DNA of 64,000 nucleotides from Bacillota bacterium (GTDB lineage Bacteria; Bacillota_A; Clostridia; Lachnospirales; Lachnospiraceae). A model generated the notes under the pieces. That model was not told the origin of the DNA. It ran no database searches and saw only the letters and a program-made list of their open reading frames with translations. The DNA is taken from NCBI GenBank assembly GCA_023407175.1, contig JAEYMU010000006.1, forward strand, positions 62,001-126,000, given 5' to 3'. Made by a program: the position numbers and the translations under genes. Below, piece after piece: positions 18,861 through 27,299 of this stretch (position 1 is the first letter of the stretch; the number at the start of each line of letters is the position of its first letter).

Positions 18861-18916
18861 CGGAAACCTCCTAATCTTTACTGCTCTATCGTTAATAATA
18901 ACCTATTACCTATCTT

Positions 18917-18947
18917 ACTATACCCCTTCGAGTCTACTCAAAGTCAA
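18917..18947 (-). promoter_or_regulatory. MerR-type promoter/operator of the aldo/keto reductase gene
   Basis: -35 TTGACT (18942-18947) and -10 TATAGT (18917-18922) are separated by 19 bp, the overlong spacing typical of MerR-activated promoters. The spacer holds the near-perfect palindrome CTTTGAGT-AG-ACTCGAAG (18926-18943, one mismatch). No merR gene is in the window. Confidence 0.75.
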
Positions 18948-18980
18948 GTAACAACTATCAAACCGCGGTAAAATCACCGT

Positions 18981-19679
18981 TCAAAACATTCGGGGAAAAA
19001 TTTTGTCCTCCGACAGACGTTTTACAATATCCTCTGCTGCCATCCGAATGAATTGCAGCGTTTCCTCATAGCTGATATAGATGGGTTCTAATAGCTCCCG
19101 CTCCTCATAGTAATGCTGTTTTACCAGCCAGTTCCTGCAGGTCAGCATCTCCTGCGCACTTAAATATCCTTCAACCGGATAAATTCTGACCTGTTCCATA
19201 TACTTTCGAATTTCATCACTGCCTTCATAATCCCTCACCAGCAAAAAATCATTTCTGGTCATATCGGTAACAATATATTCAAAAAAACGCGGATCTCTTT
19301 GGACAATCCCGAGCTTTTCCATACTCCGGCAAAACTTTTCGCGTATGGTCAGGATGAATAGTTCATCCGTCAATACATGGGACACATAGCCCCTGTATAA
19401 ATCCAGCAGTCCGTCCTTTTGCTCTCTGGATTTTCTGATAAAATCAGAAACCCGGCTGTAAAATAAAGCAATATTTTCTTCTTTTGCGAAATCCTCGTCT
19501 CTAATTCCGTCACGAAAATGCGTATGCTTCTTATATTCCCTTTTATAGTCCTCTCTGGCATGAATCGCATCCGGAGCAAGATTTCCCAGATAAAACAGTC
19601 CTAAATCTCCGATAACACCCTCCGGCAGACATTTGCTGATTTCCCTTGCTACTGCCATATGAGTAATAACCCCCGCCAT
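18981..19679 (-). CDS. Zinc-dependent phospholipase C-like protein
   Basis: 232 residues, no signal peptide. The N-terminal MAGVITHMAVAREI, GDLGLFYLGNLAPDAIHAR and KHTHFR, together with LYRGYVSHVLTDELF further on, are the His/Asp pattern of the zinc-dependent phospholipase C/S1-P1 nuclease-like fold found in many small Clostridia proteins. The substrate cannot be told, and many family members are cytoplasmic proteins of unknown role. It is third in a LysR-dut-this operon order, 29 bp after dut, with a GGAGGGA ribosome binding site. Confidence 0.65.
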   Translation of the reverse strand: MAGVITHMAVAREISKCLPEGVIGDLGLFYLGNLAPDAIHAREDYKREYKKHTHFRDGIRDEDFAKEENIALFYSRVSDFIRKSREQKDGLLDLYRGYVSHVLTDELFILTIREKFCRSMEKLGIVQRDPRFFEYIVTDMTRNDFLLVRDYEGSDEIRKYMEQVRIYPVEGYLSAQEMLTCRNWLVKQHYYEERELLEPIYISYEETLQFIRMAAEDIVKRLSEDKIFPRMF

Positions 19680-19708
19680 CTTGTCCCTCCAATACCGTTC
19701 TTCCCGGC

Positions 19709-20143
19709 TTATTGCTTTCCTGTGCTGCCGTGTCCGCCCCGATCCGCGTTATCCAGCCTGGTGACCTCCGTCAGAGTGAGCCTCGGCTGATGCTCCATAA
19801 TACGAAACTGGCAAATCCGGTCATTGATATGAATTACCGTATCTCTCATAGCCAGCGCAGGAAAAAACCACTGATCATTATCTCCGCAATAGGTTTCATC
19901 CACAACTCCCATCGAGTTGGTTTGAAGAATGCCAAAATTTTTAAAGGTACTGCTTCTTGGAACGATATGCGCCTCATATCCGGCAGGCAGCTCCATAGCC
20001 ACCCCCAGAGGTATCAGCTTAAATTCTCCGGCCTTCATCTCAACTGTCTGCGCCGCCCGAAGATCAATCCAATCGGATTTATTCTCAATATACTGCAATT
20101 TTTCTATTTCCTGTGTAAAGTATTTAATCTTGATTTCCGGCAT
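19709..20143 (-). CDS. dut: dUTP diphosphatase
   Basis: Hydrolyses dUTP to dUMP and pyrophosphate, keeping uracil out of DNA and supplying dTMP synthesis. 144 residues, the usual length of the trimeric enzyme. Motifs in order: DLRAAQ (motif 1), [11 protein letters not shown] (motif 2), [15 protein letters not shown] with the catalytic Asp (motif 3), [10 protein letters not shown] (motif 4) and the C-terminal flexible RGGHGSTGK (motif 5). It lies 19 bp after the LysR-type regulator gene and 29 bp before the phospholipase-like gene, apparently as one transcript. Confidence 0.93.
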   Translation of the reverse strand: MPEIKIKYFTQEIEKLQYIENKSDWIDLRAAQTVEMKAGEFKLIPLGVAMELPAGYEAHIVPRSSTFKNFGILQTNSMGVVDETYCGDNDQWFFPALAMRDTVIHINDRICQFRIMEHQPRLTLTEVTRLDNADRGGHGSTGKQ

Positions 20144-20162
20144 TTTTATTCTCCTTGCTCTT

Positions 20163-21047
20163 CTACTCTTCCATCATATCCAGCAGCTTCTCGGCCGCTG
20201 TGGAAATGGGATTTAAGCTTCCCGTTATGATGCAAAAATGTCTCTTTGGTATCTCCTTTACAAATTTAAGCTCAAACAATTCCCCTGTGGCAATTGCATC
20301 CTTTGCAAAATCTCTTACAACACATCCGATTCCAAGATTGCGCAGAGCAAATTTCACGATAATATCACTCATCGCAAGCTCGAATTCGGGCTTAAGCACC
20401 ACCTCATTGTTCACTAAAAACTCATCAATATACTTTCGGGAGCTGGTATTATGCTCCAGACAGATAATCGGCAGCTCCTCCAGAGCCTTATAGGATAAGA
20501 CCTTGCCCTTAAGATGGGAAAATCCCATACCTGCTACGAAGGTATCCTGTATTTCATTTACCTGCTTTATCCGGGTCTCCGGCTTCGCCTCAAAGGGCTC
20601 GCTGACAATTCCGAAATCAATCTTTCCCTCATACAGATACTCCAGTGTATCCGGCGTCGGAGCATTCGTTACCGTTACCTTGATTTTCGGATATTTCTCA
20701 TGAAACTGCTCCAGGTAAGGAAGTAGATAGAACTGAAGTGTCATATCACTGGCTCCAATGCGTATCTCCCCATTCTCAAGATCAAGCATCTTCTGGAATT
20801 TCTCTTCACCGGTCAGAATATATTCATAGCCCCGCTGGACATAGCTGAACAAAACCTCACCCTCAGGTGTCAGTCTGACCCCCTTCGGTATGCGGATGAA
20901 TAGCTTGCTTCCCAGACACGACTCTAACAGCTTAATCGCCTGACTGACCGCCGGCTGTGAGATACAAAGCTCTTCTCCTGCCTGGGTAAAGCTCCCGGCC
21001 TTTGCCACATAGTAAAATATTTTATAGTATTCCAAATCAACGTGCAT
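20163..21047 (-). CDS. LysR-family transcriptional regulator
   Basis: 294 residues. The N-terminal winged HTH (about 1-60) reads [36 protein letters not shown], the LysR signature. The rest is the periplasmic-binding-protein-like effector domain of the CysB/CbbR kind ([20 protein letters not shown]). It precedes dut on the same strand. Two palindromes just upstream (21085-21111) overlap its likely -10 and probably serve autoregulation. The effector and the wider regulon are unknown. Confidence 0.92.
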   Translation of the reverse strand: MHVDLEYYKIFYYVAKAGSFTQAGEELCISQPAVSQAIKLLESCLGSKLFIRIPKGVRLTPEGEVLFSYVQRGYEYILTGEEKFQKMLDLENGEIRIGASDMTLQFYLLPYLEQFHEKYPKIKVTVTNAPTPDTLEYLYEGKIDFGIVSEPFEAKPETRIKQVNEIQDTFVAGMGFSHLKGKVLSYKALEELPIICLEHNTSSRKYIDEFLVNNEVVLKPEFELAMSDIIVKFALRNLGIGCVVRDFAKDAIATGELFELKFVKEIPKRHFCIITGSLNPISTAAEKLLDMMEE

Positions 21048-21084
21048 ACTAATCCCCTTGTATTAATCGGTATCGCTGCTTCCT

Positions 21085-21111
21085 GGTTACCATTAACCAT
21101 AGTATACTATG
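21085..21111 (-). promoter_or_regulatory. Palindromes over the LysR promoter
   Basis: TGGTTA-CCAT-TAACCA (from about 21084) is followed directly by the perfect palindrome CATAGTATACTATG (21098-21111), which contains a minus-strand -10 TATACT. This is a likely autoregulatory LysR site. Confidence 0.45.
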
Positions 21112-21173
21112 ACCGGTGATTTAATTCTATACAATTCTTAGAAACTTGCGGTATATATGAATTAACACATTAC

Positions 21174-21210
21174 TGTTCACTCCCTGCAAAAAGCAGCAGC
21201 TTTGTGAACA
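21174..21210 (-). terminator. Hairpin terminator of the RR-ABC-kinase operon
   Basis: GTTCAC and GTGAAC form the outer arms, and CAAA..GC and GC..TTTG form an inner stem. It lies just past the kinase stop at 21232. Confidence 0.55.
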
Positions 21211-21231
21211 ATAACAATTAACACTAACAGT

Positions 21232-22125
21232 TCAGCCTAATAGTGGGAAGGTAACTCTTATATCCAGAAGCTCCCCTTCAATTGCCGCACCGACACTGCC
21301 GCCCATTTGATTTGTCAACAGCTTAACAATGGCAAGCCCCAATCCTCCGGAATGACTTCTGGCCTTGTCTCCGGTATAAAACCGGTCGAAGAGGCGATCG
21401 GTATTCAGTTCCCCCGGCTCCTTTACCGGATTCTGAAAGGACAATATGGCCTGATCGCGAACAAAAAGCTGTACCGTGATATCACCGGAGGAATGCTGGA
21501 TGCAATTGCGAATCAGATTTTGTATGACACGGGTCACCAGCTTCCTGTCGGCCATAATATAGACCGGCGGCGCGGCTTCATCAAAATGTACTGCAAGCTT
21601 ATGCTCTTCCAGGACGGTTATAAAGGAAATCAGCCCCTCCATAACGAGCTTTGACAGATTAACTCTCTCCGTATTAAGCTCCGGTTCCGTATTAATCAGA
21701 TAAGAATATTCAAAGAAACGTTCTATTAACTGCCCCAACTCCTCCGTATGCTTTTGTGCAATCTGCAACTTGCTTCGCTGACCGGCTGTCAGCTCCTCCT
21801 TCTCCAACAACTGCTGGTATCCCTTGATTGCCGTAAGGGGCGTTCTTAAATCATGGGAGAGGTCTGCAATTAATTCCCTGAACTTTTTTTCATCCCGAAC
21901 GCCGGATAAGCGGAGGGCTTCCTCCGCTTTCAGGCATTCATTGATGTTGTGCGCCAGCTGATTTAAATCAGAATTTATCAGCTCCAAACTGACCGGCTGT
22001 CTGGTATTCTCCGTCAGCCTTTTTCTTAGCTGCCTGCTGATTGACCGGATTTGTGCCTGGATATATACAATATAACTCACAAGCAACAGCAGCAAAGCAA
22101 CCAATAATCCAATAACATAGCCCAT
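21232..22125 (-). CDS. Sensor histidine kinase of an ABC-exporter module
   Basis: 297 residues from the ATG at 22125, which has GGAGG five bases upstream; the upstream ATGs overlap that site. One N-terminal transmembrane helix (about 2-24) has almost no extracellular part. The HisKA domain has LIADLSHDLRTPLTAIKGY with the phospho-acceptor His near 93, then N-box IQNLIRNCIQHSS and GGLGLAIVKLLTNQMGG. The lack of a sensory domain, plus neighbouring ABC genes, fits kinases that read the state of the transporter, as in peptide-antibiotic detoxification modules. It is last in the operon. Confidence 0.9.
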   Translation of the reverse strand: MGYVIGLLVALLLLLVSYIVYIQAQIRSISRQLRKRLTENTRQPVSLELINSDLNQLAHNINECLKAEEALRLSGVRDEKKFRELIADLSHDLRTPLTAIKGYQQLLEKEELTAGQRSKLQIAQKHTEELGQLIERFFEYSYLINTEPELNTERVNLSKLVMEGLISFITVLEEHKLAVHFDEAAPPVYIMADRKLVTRVIQNLIRNCIQHSSGDITVQLFVRDQAILSFQNPVKEPGELNTDRLFDRFYTGDKARSHSGGLGLAIVKLLTNQMGGSVGAAIEGELLDIRVTFPLLG

Positions 22126-22152
22126 CATAACCTCCATACAGGCATACCCTGA

Positions 22153-22950
22153 TTACTTGATATCCGCTCTCCTAAAGGCTGCATAGGTCACTGCCACCAT
22201 CATACCAAGAAATACAACAGCACATATTGCCGCCTTAACCAGGGTACCGGAAGGGGTATCCAAGGTTAACAAAAGAAAATCCCTTGAAAAAGGAGTGAAG
22301 GATATTATGTCCTTCAGGAAAGAAACCTTCCCCAGTAAACCAACGATTAAATCAATCACCGCATTAAAGACAAAGCCTATGACCAGGATAGCTACCGGCT
22401 TTCTTATCTTAAATGCCAGCGGAATACAAATACTTAACCTGGCCGCATCCACAAGAATGGTTATCAAAAAAATGACCATCATCTTCCCAAGCATTCCAGG
22501 GGTTATGTTTTGTCCTGCCCCATCAGACAAAAGCTGTATAAATACAGAGAAAACAAACTGCGACGTAAATTCTGCTCCGCTGCATAAGGCAATCAGGCTT
22601 GCCGCCATATAGGGAAGCAGCAAAAGGAATATCACAAAGATATATATCAGTGTTTTACTAAGTACGATTGCCAGCCTGCCACTGCCGCAAACTATAGAAT
22701 CATGAATTGTCTTATTCTCAAAGTCACTGCATACCAATACCCCGGTCATTAAGGAGCCCAGCAAGGAGACAATCACAATCTCTGTCAAGCCGGAAGCACT
22801 CCCGCTGATATCGGTACTTATGCTGCCCACAGCTATACCATGGGAGATATAGGCAAGGGCTGCGGCACAAATACAGGATAATAAGAAGCATATTTTCAGG
22901 CTTAGGGATTTCTTAAGCTTATAAATCTCACTGCGAACCAGATTAAGCAT
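22153..22950 (-). CDS. ABC-2 type permease
   Basis: 265 residues with about six hydrophobic segments, starting at the ATG at 22950 (GGAGG eight bases upstream; the longer GTG frame covers that site). It is the membrane half of the exporter whose ATPase is encoded just upstream; the start codon lies inside the ATPase 3' end. The size and topology resemble the LanE/LanG-type permeases of lantibiotic immunity transporters and BcrB-type permeases. The substrate is not shown by the sequence; efflux of a cell-envelope-active peptide is the best inference. Confidence 0.85.
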   Translation of the reverse strand: MLNLVRSEIYKLKKSLSLKICFLLSCICAAALAYISHGIAVGSISTDISGSASGLTEIVIVSLLGSLMTGVLVCSDFENKTIHDSIVCGSGRLAIVLSKTLIYIFVIFLLLLPYMAASLIALCSGAEFTSQFVFSVFIQLLSDGAGQNITPGMLGKMMVIFLITILVDAARLSICIPLAFKIRKPVAILVIGFVFNAVIDLIVGLLGKVSFLKDIISFTPFSRDFLLLTLDTPSGTLVKAAICAVVFLGMMVAVTYAAFRRADIK

Positions 22951-23863
22951 TTCTGTCACCTCCGATCACCGAGATAAAATAATTCTCAAGGGTATCTCCC
23001 TGCGCAGAGAAATTAGTAGGGTATATTCCATTTTCAAACAGGGTTCTGATTACAAGCTCCGGCTCCTCCAGATAATCATACAGCTTTAGGCTTTTATCCG
23101 GCATCACCTTATAATTGGCGGTGTGAAGCTTCGTTTCCAGTACGAAGGGCAGCTCCTCCGGATTACCGCATTTGATCAGAAGATGATGCCTGCAGCATTC
23201 CTCCAGCTCCTCCAGGGTCAGTGTTTTCATAATTCTTCCCTTATCAATTATGATATAATCCGTTGCTGTCTGATAAAGCTCCGGCAGGTTGTGGCTTGAA
23301 ATCAGAATTGTCATATGACGCTCTTCACGCATTTTAATCAGAAGATTACGGATTTCCACTACACCAAGGGGGTCTAATCCGTTCACCGGCTCATCAAGTA
23401 TTAATAATTCGGGGCTTCCCAGGAGTGCAATCGCAATCCCCAGGCGCTGCTTCATTCCAAGGGAAAAATCCCTGGCCTTCTTCCTTCCGGTATCCGAAAG
23501 TCCGACAAGCCCCAGCAGCTCTTCCTCCAGGGCTGCGTCAGGAATTCCGCGAATTATTCTGTGCAGCTTTAGATTTTCCCTGGCGGTCATATTGCCATTC
23601 AGACCGGGATACTCAATCAGACCGCCGATTCGTTTCAGCTCGGTTTGCAACTCCCGGTCACCTCTGTGGCCGAACAGCTCAAGTTCTCCCGAGGTGGGAA
23701 AGCTTAGCCCTGCAATAATGCGCATCAGCGTTGTCTTACCCGCACCATTTTGTCCAATTAATCCATAGATTTTACCGGCCTGCAGCGTAATGGACACATG
23801 GTCAAGGGCCATAAAGCCGTGATAGCTTTTTGTTACGTGATTGGTTTTCAATACATATTCCAT
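22943..23863 (-). CDS. ABC transporter ATP-binding protein (drug/bacteriocin efflux type)
   Basis: 306 residues from the ATG at 23863, preceded by GGGAGGT; the longer upstream frame has no ribosome binding site. Walker A is GLIGQNGAGKTT, the signature is FSLGMKQRLGIA, Walker B is LLILDEPVNGLD and the H-loop is ILISSHN. The C-terminal approximately 80-residue extension is typical of BcrA/LanF-type ATPases. It energises the ABC-2 permease encoded next. A 171-bp gap after the response regulator may hold a regulated promoter (a TTAACC/CTAAACC pair near 23973-23990). Confidence 0.93.
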   Translation of the reverse strand: MEYVLKTNHVTKSYHGFMALDHVSITLQAGKIYGLIGQNGAGKTTLMRIIAGLSFPTSGELELFGHRGDRELQTELKRIGGLIEYPGLNGNMTARENLKLHRIIRGIPDAALEEELLGLVGLSDTGRKKARDFSLGMKQRLGIAIALLGSPELLILDEPVNGLDPLGVVEIRNLLIKMREERHMTILISSHNLPELYQTATDYIIIDKGRIMKTLTLEELEECCRHHLLIKCGNPEELPFVLETKLHTANYKVMPDKSLKLYDYLEEPELVIRTLFENGIYPTNFSAQGDTLENYFISVIGGDRNA

Positions 23864-24034
23864 AATTACCTCCCTGCTGCCGTAAAGCAGCCTAATGCCA
23901 AAGCAGATTGGAAGCATTACGGACATTTCCGAATTTCCTTGCTTCCTTACCTAGAGTGTATTTTCCAAAGGTTTAGATATGGTTAAGAAAACAAACGTAA
24001 AAGGTAAAGATTATGATAATCTGGAATGCTTATC

Positions 24035-24715
24035 TTATATTTTGAGCAGCCGGTAGCCAAGTCCCCAGGCTGTCTCGATATATTCCTCCGAAGGGCTGGC
24101 CTTCTTCAGCTTGCTCCTCAGATTGCTCATATGGGTTTTTACCGCATTATCATCTCCAAGATACTCTTCCCGCCAAACCGTCTCATAGATATTTGCCTTG
24201 GAAAATACCTTCCCCTGATTTTCCAGCAAAAGCTCAAGAATATGGTATTCCTTTGGTGTAAGCTCAAGCAATTCACCGTTAACTGTTATCTGCTTCGTCT
24301 CACTGTTAAGCACCATATCCTTATAGGTAATCACAGCCGCTGCCTTCTTAAGCCTGTGTACCCTGCGAAGCTGTGTTGCAACTCTTGCCGCAACCTCTCC
24401 CAAATCAAAGGGCTTTGTAATATAATCATCCGCTCCCAGCTTAAGCAGGTCAATCTTTGTTGAGATCATATCCTTTGCTGACAGGATAATGACCGGAAGC
24501 TCACTGTAGCCCCGCAGCTCCTTAAGCAGCTCATCTCCGCTGATATAGGGAAGCATAATATCCAAAAGGACCAGGTCATAGGTTCCGGCCTTCAGCGCCC
24601 TGGCACCGGCCAGACCGTCATATGCTGCCTCCACCTGGTAGCCTTCTTTCATCAGGGCCTCCGTTAAAAGCATGTTCACATCCCTGTTATCTTCAATAAT
24701 CAATATCTTGTCCAT
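24035..24715 (-). CDS. OmpR/PhoB-family response regulator
   Basis: 226 residues. The receiver has IIEDNRDVN, the acceptor Asp in LVLLDIMLPYISG (near 51) and Lys in DDYITKPFDLGE (near 102). The winged-helix output domain (about 130-224) has ELTPKEYHILELLLENQGKVFSKANIYETVW and VKTHMSNLRSKL. It is first in the RR-ATPase-permease-kinase operon and presumably controls the ABC genes in response to the kinase encoded last. Confidence 0.94.
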   Translation of the reverse strand: MDKILIIEDNRDVNMLLTEALMKEGYQVEAAYDGLAGARALKAGTYDLVLLDIMLPYISGDELLKELRGYSELPVIILSAKDMISTKIDLLKLGADDYITKPFDLGEVAARVATQLRRVHRLKKAAAVITYKDMVLNSETKQITVNGELLELTPKEYHILELLLENQGKVFSKANIYETVWREEYLGDDNAVKTHMSNLRSKLKKASPSEEYIETAWGLGYRLLKI

Positions 24716-24770
24716 CTATTTCGCCTCTGTCTTAAAATATTTTCCCGGTAAGTCCTTCCCATTTATTTTA

Positions 24771-24798
24771 ATTGTATCTGAAATAATGGAAAATACAA
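24771..24798 (-). promoter_or_regulatory. Likely promoter of the OmpR-type regulator operon
   Basis: Minus-strand -35 TTGTAT (24793-24798) and -10 TACAAT (24771-24776), 16-bp spacer, about 50 bp before the start codon. Confidence 0.5.
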
Positions 24799-24890
24799 GC
24801 ATAATAAAACAGGAAGTCAATTATAACGGGACGGCTGCTGAAACCCAAATCCGCCAGACCCTCGAGCATATCGGCTGCAAGGTCGAATAA
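24786..24890 (+). pseudogene. 34-codon ORF resembling the C-terminal half of a heavy-metal-associated domain
   Basis: The plus-strand frame from ATG 24786 encodes 34 residues with a coding-like look; EVNYNGTAAETQIRQTLEHI and GCKVE fit the second half of HMA/CopZ-type domains (beta strand VxY, helix ExxIxxxLExxG, final VE). The CxxC metal site of the first half is absent. No ribosome binding site precedes the ATG, and its 5' end overlaps the divergent regulator promoter. It is followed at once by a hairpin terminator. A decayed gene remnant is more likely than a working gene; a short peptide for the radical SAM genes downstream cannot be excluded. Confidence 0.35.
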
Positions 24891-24903
24891 ACCTCAGCAA
24901 CCA

Positions 24904-24935
24904 GGATAAAAGACGGCAATTGCTGTCTTTTATCC
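24904..24935 (+). terminator. Perfect hairpin after the HMA-like remnant
   Basis: GGATAAAAGAC and GTCTTTTATCC arms (11 bp) enclose a 10-base loop. It is the only structure in the 24716-25049 gap besides the remnant and promoter sequences, and it separates the remnant from the radical SAM genes. Confidence 0.65.
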
Positions 24936-25049
24936 GTAAATTATGGTAGCTATTATTGTAAAGTGATTATATAATTAACTACAGAGTAAAAGACATCAGG
25001 CAAAGCCGTCTCACAAAACAGCAGAAGATATTTTCTTGCAGGAGTACCT

Positions 25050-25952
25050 ATGAAAATCACACACTTTATCCAATTTTCTCTATTTGGCCTAAGCACAATT
25101 ATATTCAAATACAAAAATCCGATCCTTGGAACAATAATAATTACCGATCAATGCAACCTGTCCTGTAAGCATTGTTCTGTAAATAATATTACCTCAAAGC
25201 TATATCCCTACGCGCAAATCAAATCCGAGATGCAGCTGTTATATGAAAAGGGAGTACGTATTCTATTCTTTTGCGGTGGTGAAACCTTCTTATGGAGGGA
25301 TGGGAATAAAACCATCCGGGACCTCGTAAGGGAGGCAAAGAAAATCGGCTTTTTGATTGTTAATGTTGTTACTAATGGAACCTTCCCGCTTGATCTGCCG
25401 GAAGCGGATTTGATTTTGCTCAGTCTTGACGGGGACCGGGAGAAGCATAATATTATCCGGGGCAATACCTATGATACGATTATGCAAAATATTAACGAAG
25501 CCACCGCAGATAATATCTGTCTGTACATGGCAATTAATCAAATTAATAAGGATACAATAGGAAGCGTGGGAAAGGTTGCCAAAACCCATAAAAACATCCG
25601 GGCCGTATCTTTTAACTTCCATACCCCCTATGAGGATACGAAAGCCCTTGCATTATCTGTCTCACAAAAGGAACGATGCTGCCGTACAATTGAGCGTATG
25701 ATGAAAAAGGGCATTCCTGTATTCAATCTTAAAAGTGCTTTTCCCTATATAATACATAACAGCTTTCCAACGCCCTGTCATCAATGCCTTGTCATTGAAA
25801 ACGGGAAAATATCCACCTGCGGAAGATGCATTGAGGTGCCGGGCCTATGTGAAAAATGCGGATATTTTTTCGCTGCGGAATACGCATTGGTTTTCGGCGG
25901 CAAACTGCCTGTAATCTATGAAATGCTTACAACCTACTTAAAATATATTTAA
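25050..25952 (+). CDS. Radical SAM protein with cysteine-rich C-terminus
   Basis: 300 residues, start behind GCAGGAG. The 4Fe-4S/SAM motif is CNLSCKHC (CxxxCxxC) near residues 37-44 in ITDQCNLSCKHCSVN. GGETFL and the strand VVTNGTFP are the usual SAM-binding elements. The C-terminal part (about 240-280) has seven or so cysteines, as CHQC, STCGRC and CEKCGYFF, a SPASM-like auxiliary cluster region but shorter than classic SPASM domains. The first 25 residues are hydrophobic. The reaction is unknown. It forms a plus-strand set with a HemW-like radical SAM gene and a P-loop kinase gene. No peptide substrate gene is evident. Confidence 0.85.
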   Translation: MKITHFIQFSLFGLSTIIFKYKNPILGTIIITDQCNLSCKHCSVNNITSKLYPYAQIKSEMQLLYEKGVRILFFCGGETFLWRDGNKTIRDLVREAKKIGFLIVNVVTNGTFPLDLPEADLILLSLDGDREKHNIIRGNTYDTIMQNINEATADNICLYMAINQINKDTIGSVGKVAKTHKNIRAVSFNFHTPYEDTKALALSVSQKERCCRTIERMMKKGIPVFNLKSAFPYIIHNSFPTPCHQCLVIENGKISTCGRCIEVPGLCEKCGYFFAAEYALVFGGKLPVIYEMLTTYLKYI

Positions 25953-26001
25953 AAGGGAACCGCTTTTTCCCTGACCATCTGTGATATTGCAAGGAGACTT
26001 T

Positions 26002-27258
26002 ATGAAACCTATTACAACAATGACAAGAATGTGGCTTACCAGGTCAACAAAACCGTTTCTGTTCACAAATCGGAACGATAATGAGCTTCATTATGTAAAA
26101 GCAGATAATTTGGGCTTATATATTCATATACCCTTCTGCCGGACACTTTGCAGCTTCTGTCCCTATTGCAAGGTTCCCTATGACGCAAGGCTATGTGATG
26201 AATATGTCAATGCTCTGATTAAGGAAATTCATTATATCGGTGGAAAAATCCCGGACGGGAAGGAAGTAACCAGTCTTTATTTTGGCGGAGGCTCACCTGC
26301 TCTGGCCGCGGACCGGCTGGAAGAGATTCTTCATGCGGTGCAAGCACATTTTCATATCACCCAGGGGATTGGTGTAGAGCTGCACCCCCAGGATATAACC
26401 ATCCCTTTATTAAAGCAGCTAAAGAAAATTGGGATTACAAAAATAAGTATCGGAATTCAATCGTTTCAAGAGGAATTTCTAGGACTGCTTGGCAGAGATA
26501 ACAATAATTTTGATGATATGTTCCATGCACTGAAAGAGATACCCTTTGAAACAGTTTCAATGGATTTTATTTTCGCACTGCCAGGCCAGACCTTCGAGCT
26601 CATCAAACGTGATATCGACACCGCCTTTCAAAATGGAGCAAATCATATTGCGATCTACCCTTTTATCGATTTCTCCTTTGCGGAGCATGGTATTAAGAAA
26701 ATAAAGAATTCGGTAAAACGGAAAATGCTTGACGATATTACGGCTTATTGTGAAAGCAGGGGCTGTTACAGGGACTCCATCTGGACGTTTTCTTTAGACG
26801 GGGGAAGAAAATATTCCTCCATGACCAGGGATAATTTTCTGGGCTTCGGGTGCTCAGCTACAACTTTACTGAAAGACAGCTTTAAAATAAACACCTTTTC
26901 CATTCCCGAATACATAAAGCTGATTAACAGCGGTAGTTTGGCTTCCTCCCTTACCATACATTTTACTAAACGGCAGCGAATGATTTATTATCTCTTCTGG
27001 ACTGCTTATACGACTAAAATCAGCTCTAGAGATTTTGAAAAATTCTTTGGCAGCTCATTGAAAAATCAATATGGCTTTGAATTATGGATTGCCAAACGAT
27101 TGAGATTTATTACGGAAGACGAAAAGGGGATTTTTGAGATGACCCGGAAAGGGGCATATTACTACCATTATTACGAAAATTATTATACCCTCTCCTATAT
27201 CGATAAAATGTGGAGTGTCCTGCGAAAGGAGGCCTTCCCAAAGGAGCTGAGCTTTTAG
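26002..27258 (+). CDS. HemN/HemW-like radical SAM protein
   Basis: 418 residues from the ATG at 26002 with AAGGAG six bases before it (an in-frame GTG at 25981 covers that site). LYIHIPFCRTLCSFCPYCK carries the CxxxCxxC cluster motif and the extra Cys of the coproporphyrinogen-dehydrogenase-like family. LYFGGGSPALA, GVELHPQDI and ISIGIQSFQEEFLGLLGR are also HemN-like. Relatives include HemW haem chaperones and class C radical SAM methyltransferases. This one is not in a haem operon and is more divergent than housekeeping HemW, so a modification enzyme is plausible. It is 49 bp after the first radical SAM gene. Confidence 0.85.
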   Translation: MKPITTMTRMWLTRSTKPFLFTNRNDNELHYVKADNLGLYIHIPFCRTLCSFCPYCKVPYDARLCDEYVNALIKEIHYIGGKIPDGKEVTSLYFGGGSPALAADRLEEILHAVQAHFHITQGIGVELHPQDITIPLLKQLKKIGITKISIGIQSFQEEFLGLLGRDNNNFDDMFHALKEIPFETVSMDFIFALPGQTFELIKRDIDTAFQNGANHIAIYPFIDFSFAEHGIKKIKNSVKRKMLDDITAYCESRGCYRDSIWTFSLDGGRKYSSMTRDNFLGFGCSATTLLKDSFKINTFSIPEYIKLINSGSLASSLTIHFTKRQRMIYYLFWTAYTTKISSRDFEKFFGSSLKNQYGFELWIAKRLRFITEDEKGIFEMTRKGAYYYHYYENYYTLSYIDKMWSVLRKEAFPKELSF

Positions 27259-27299
27259 TGGTATCATAACACAACAAAAACATAGAAACGGAGCTGCCT

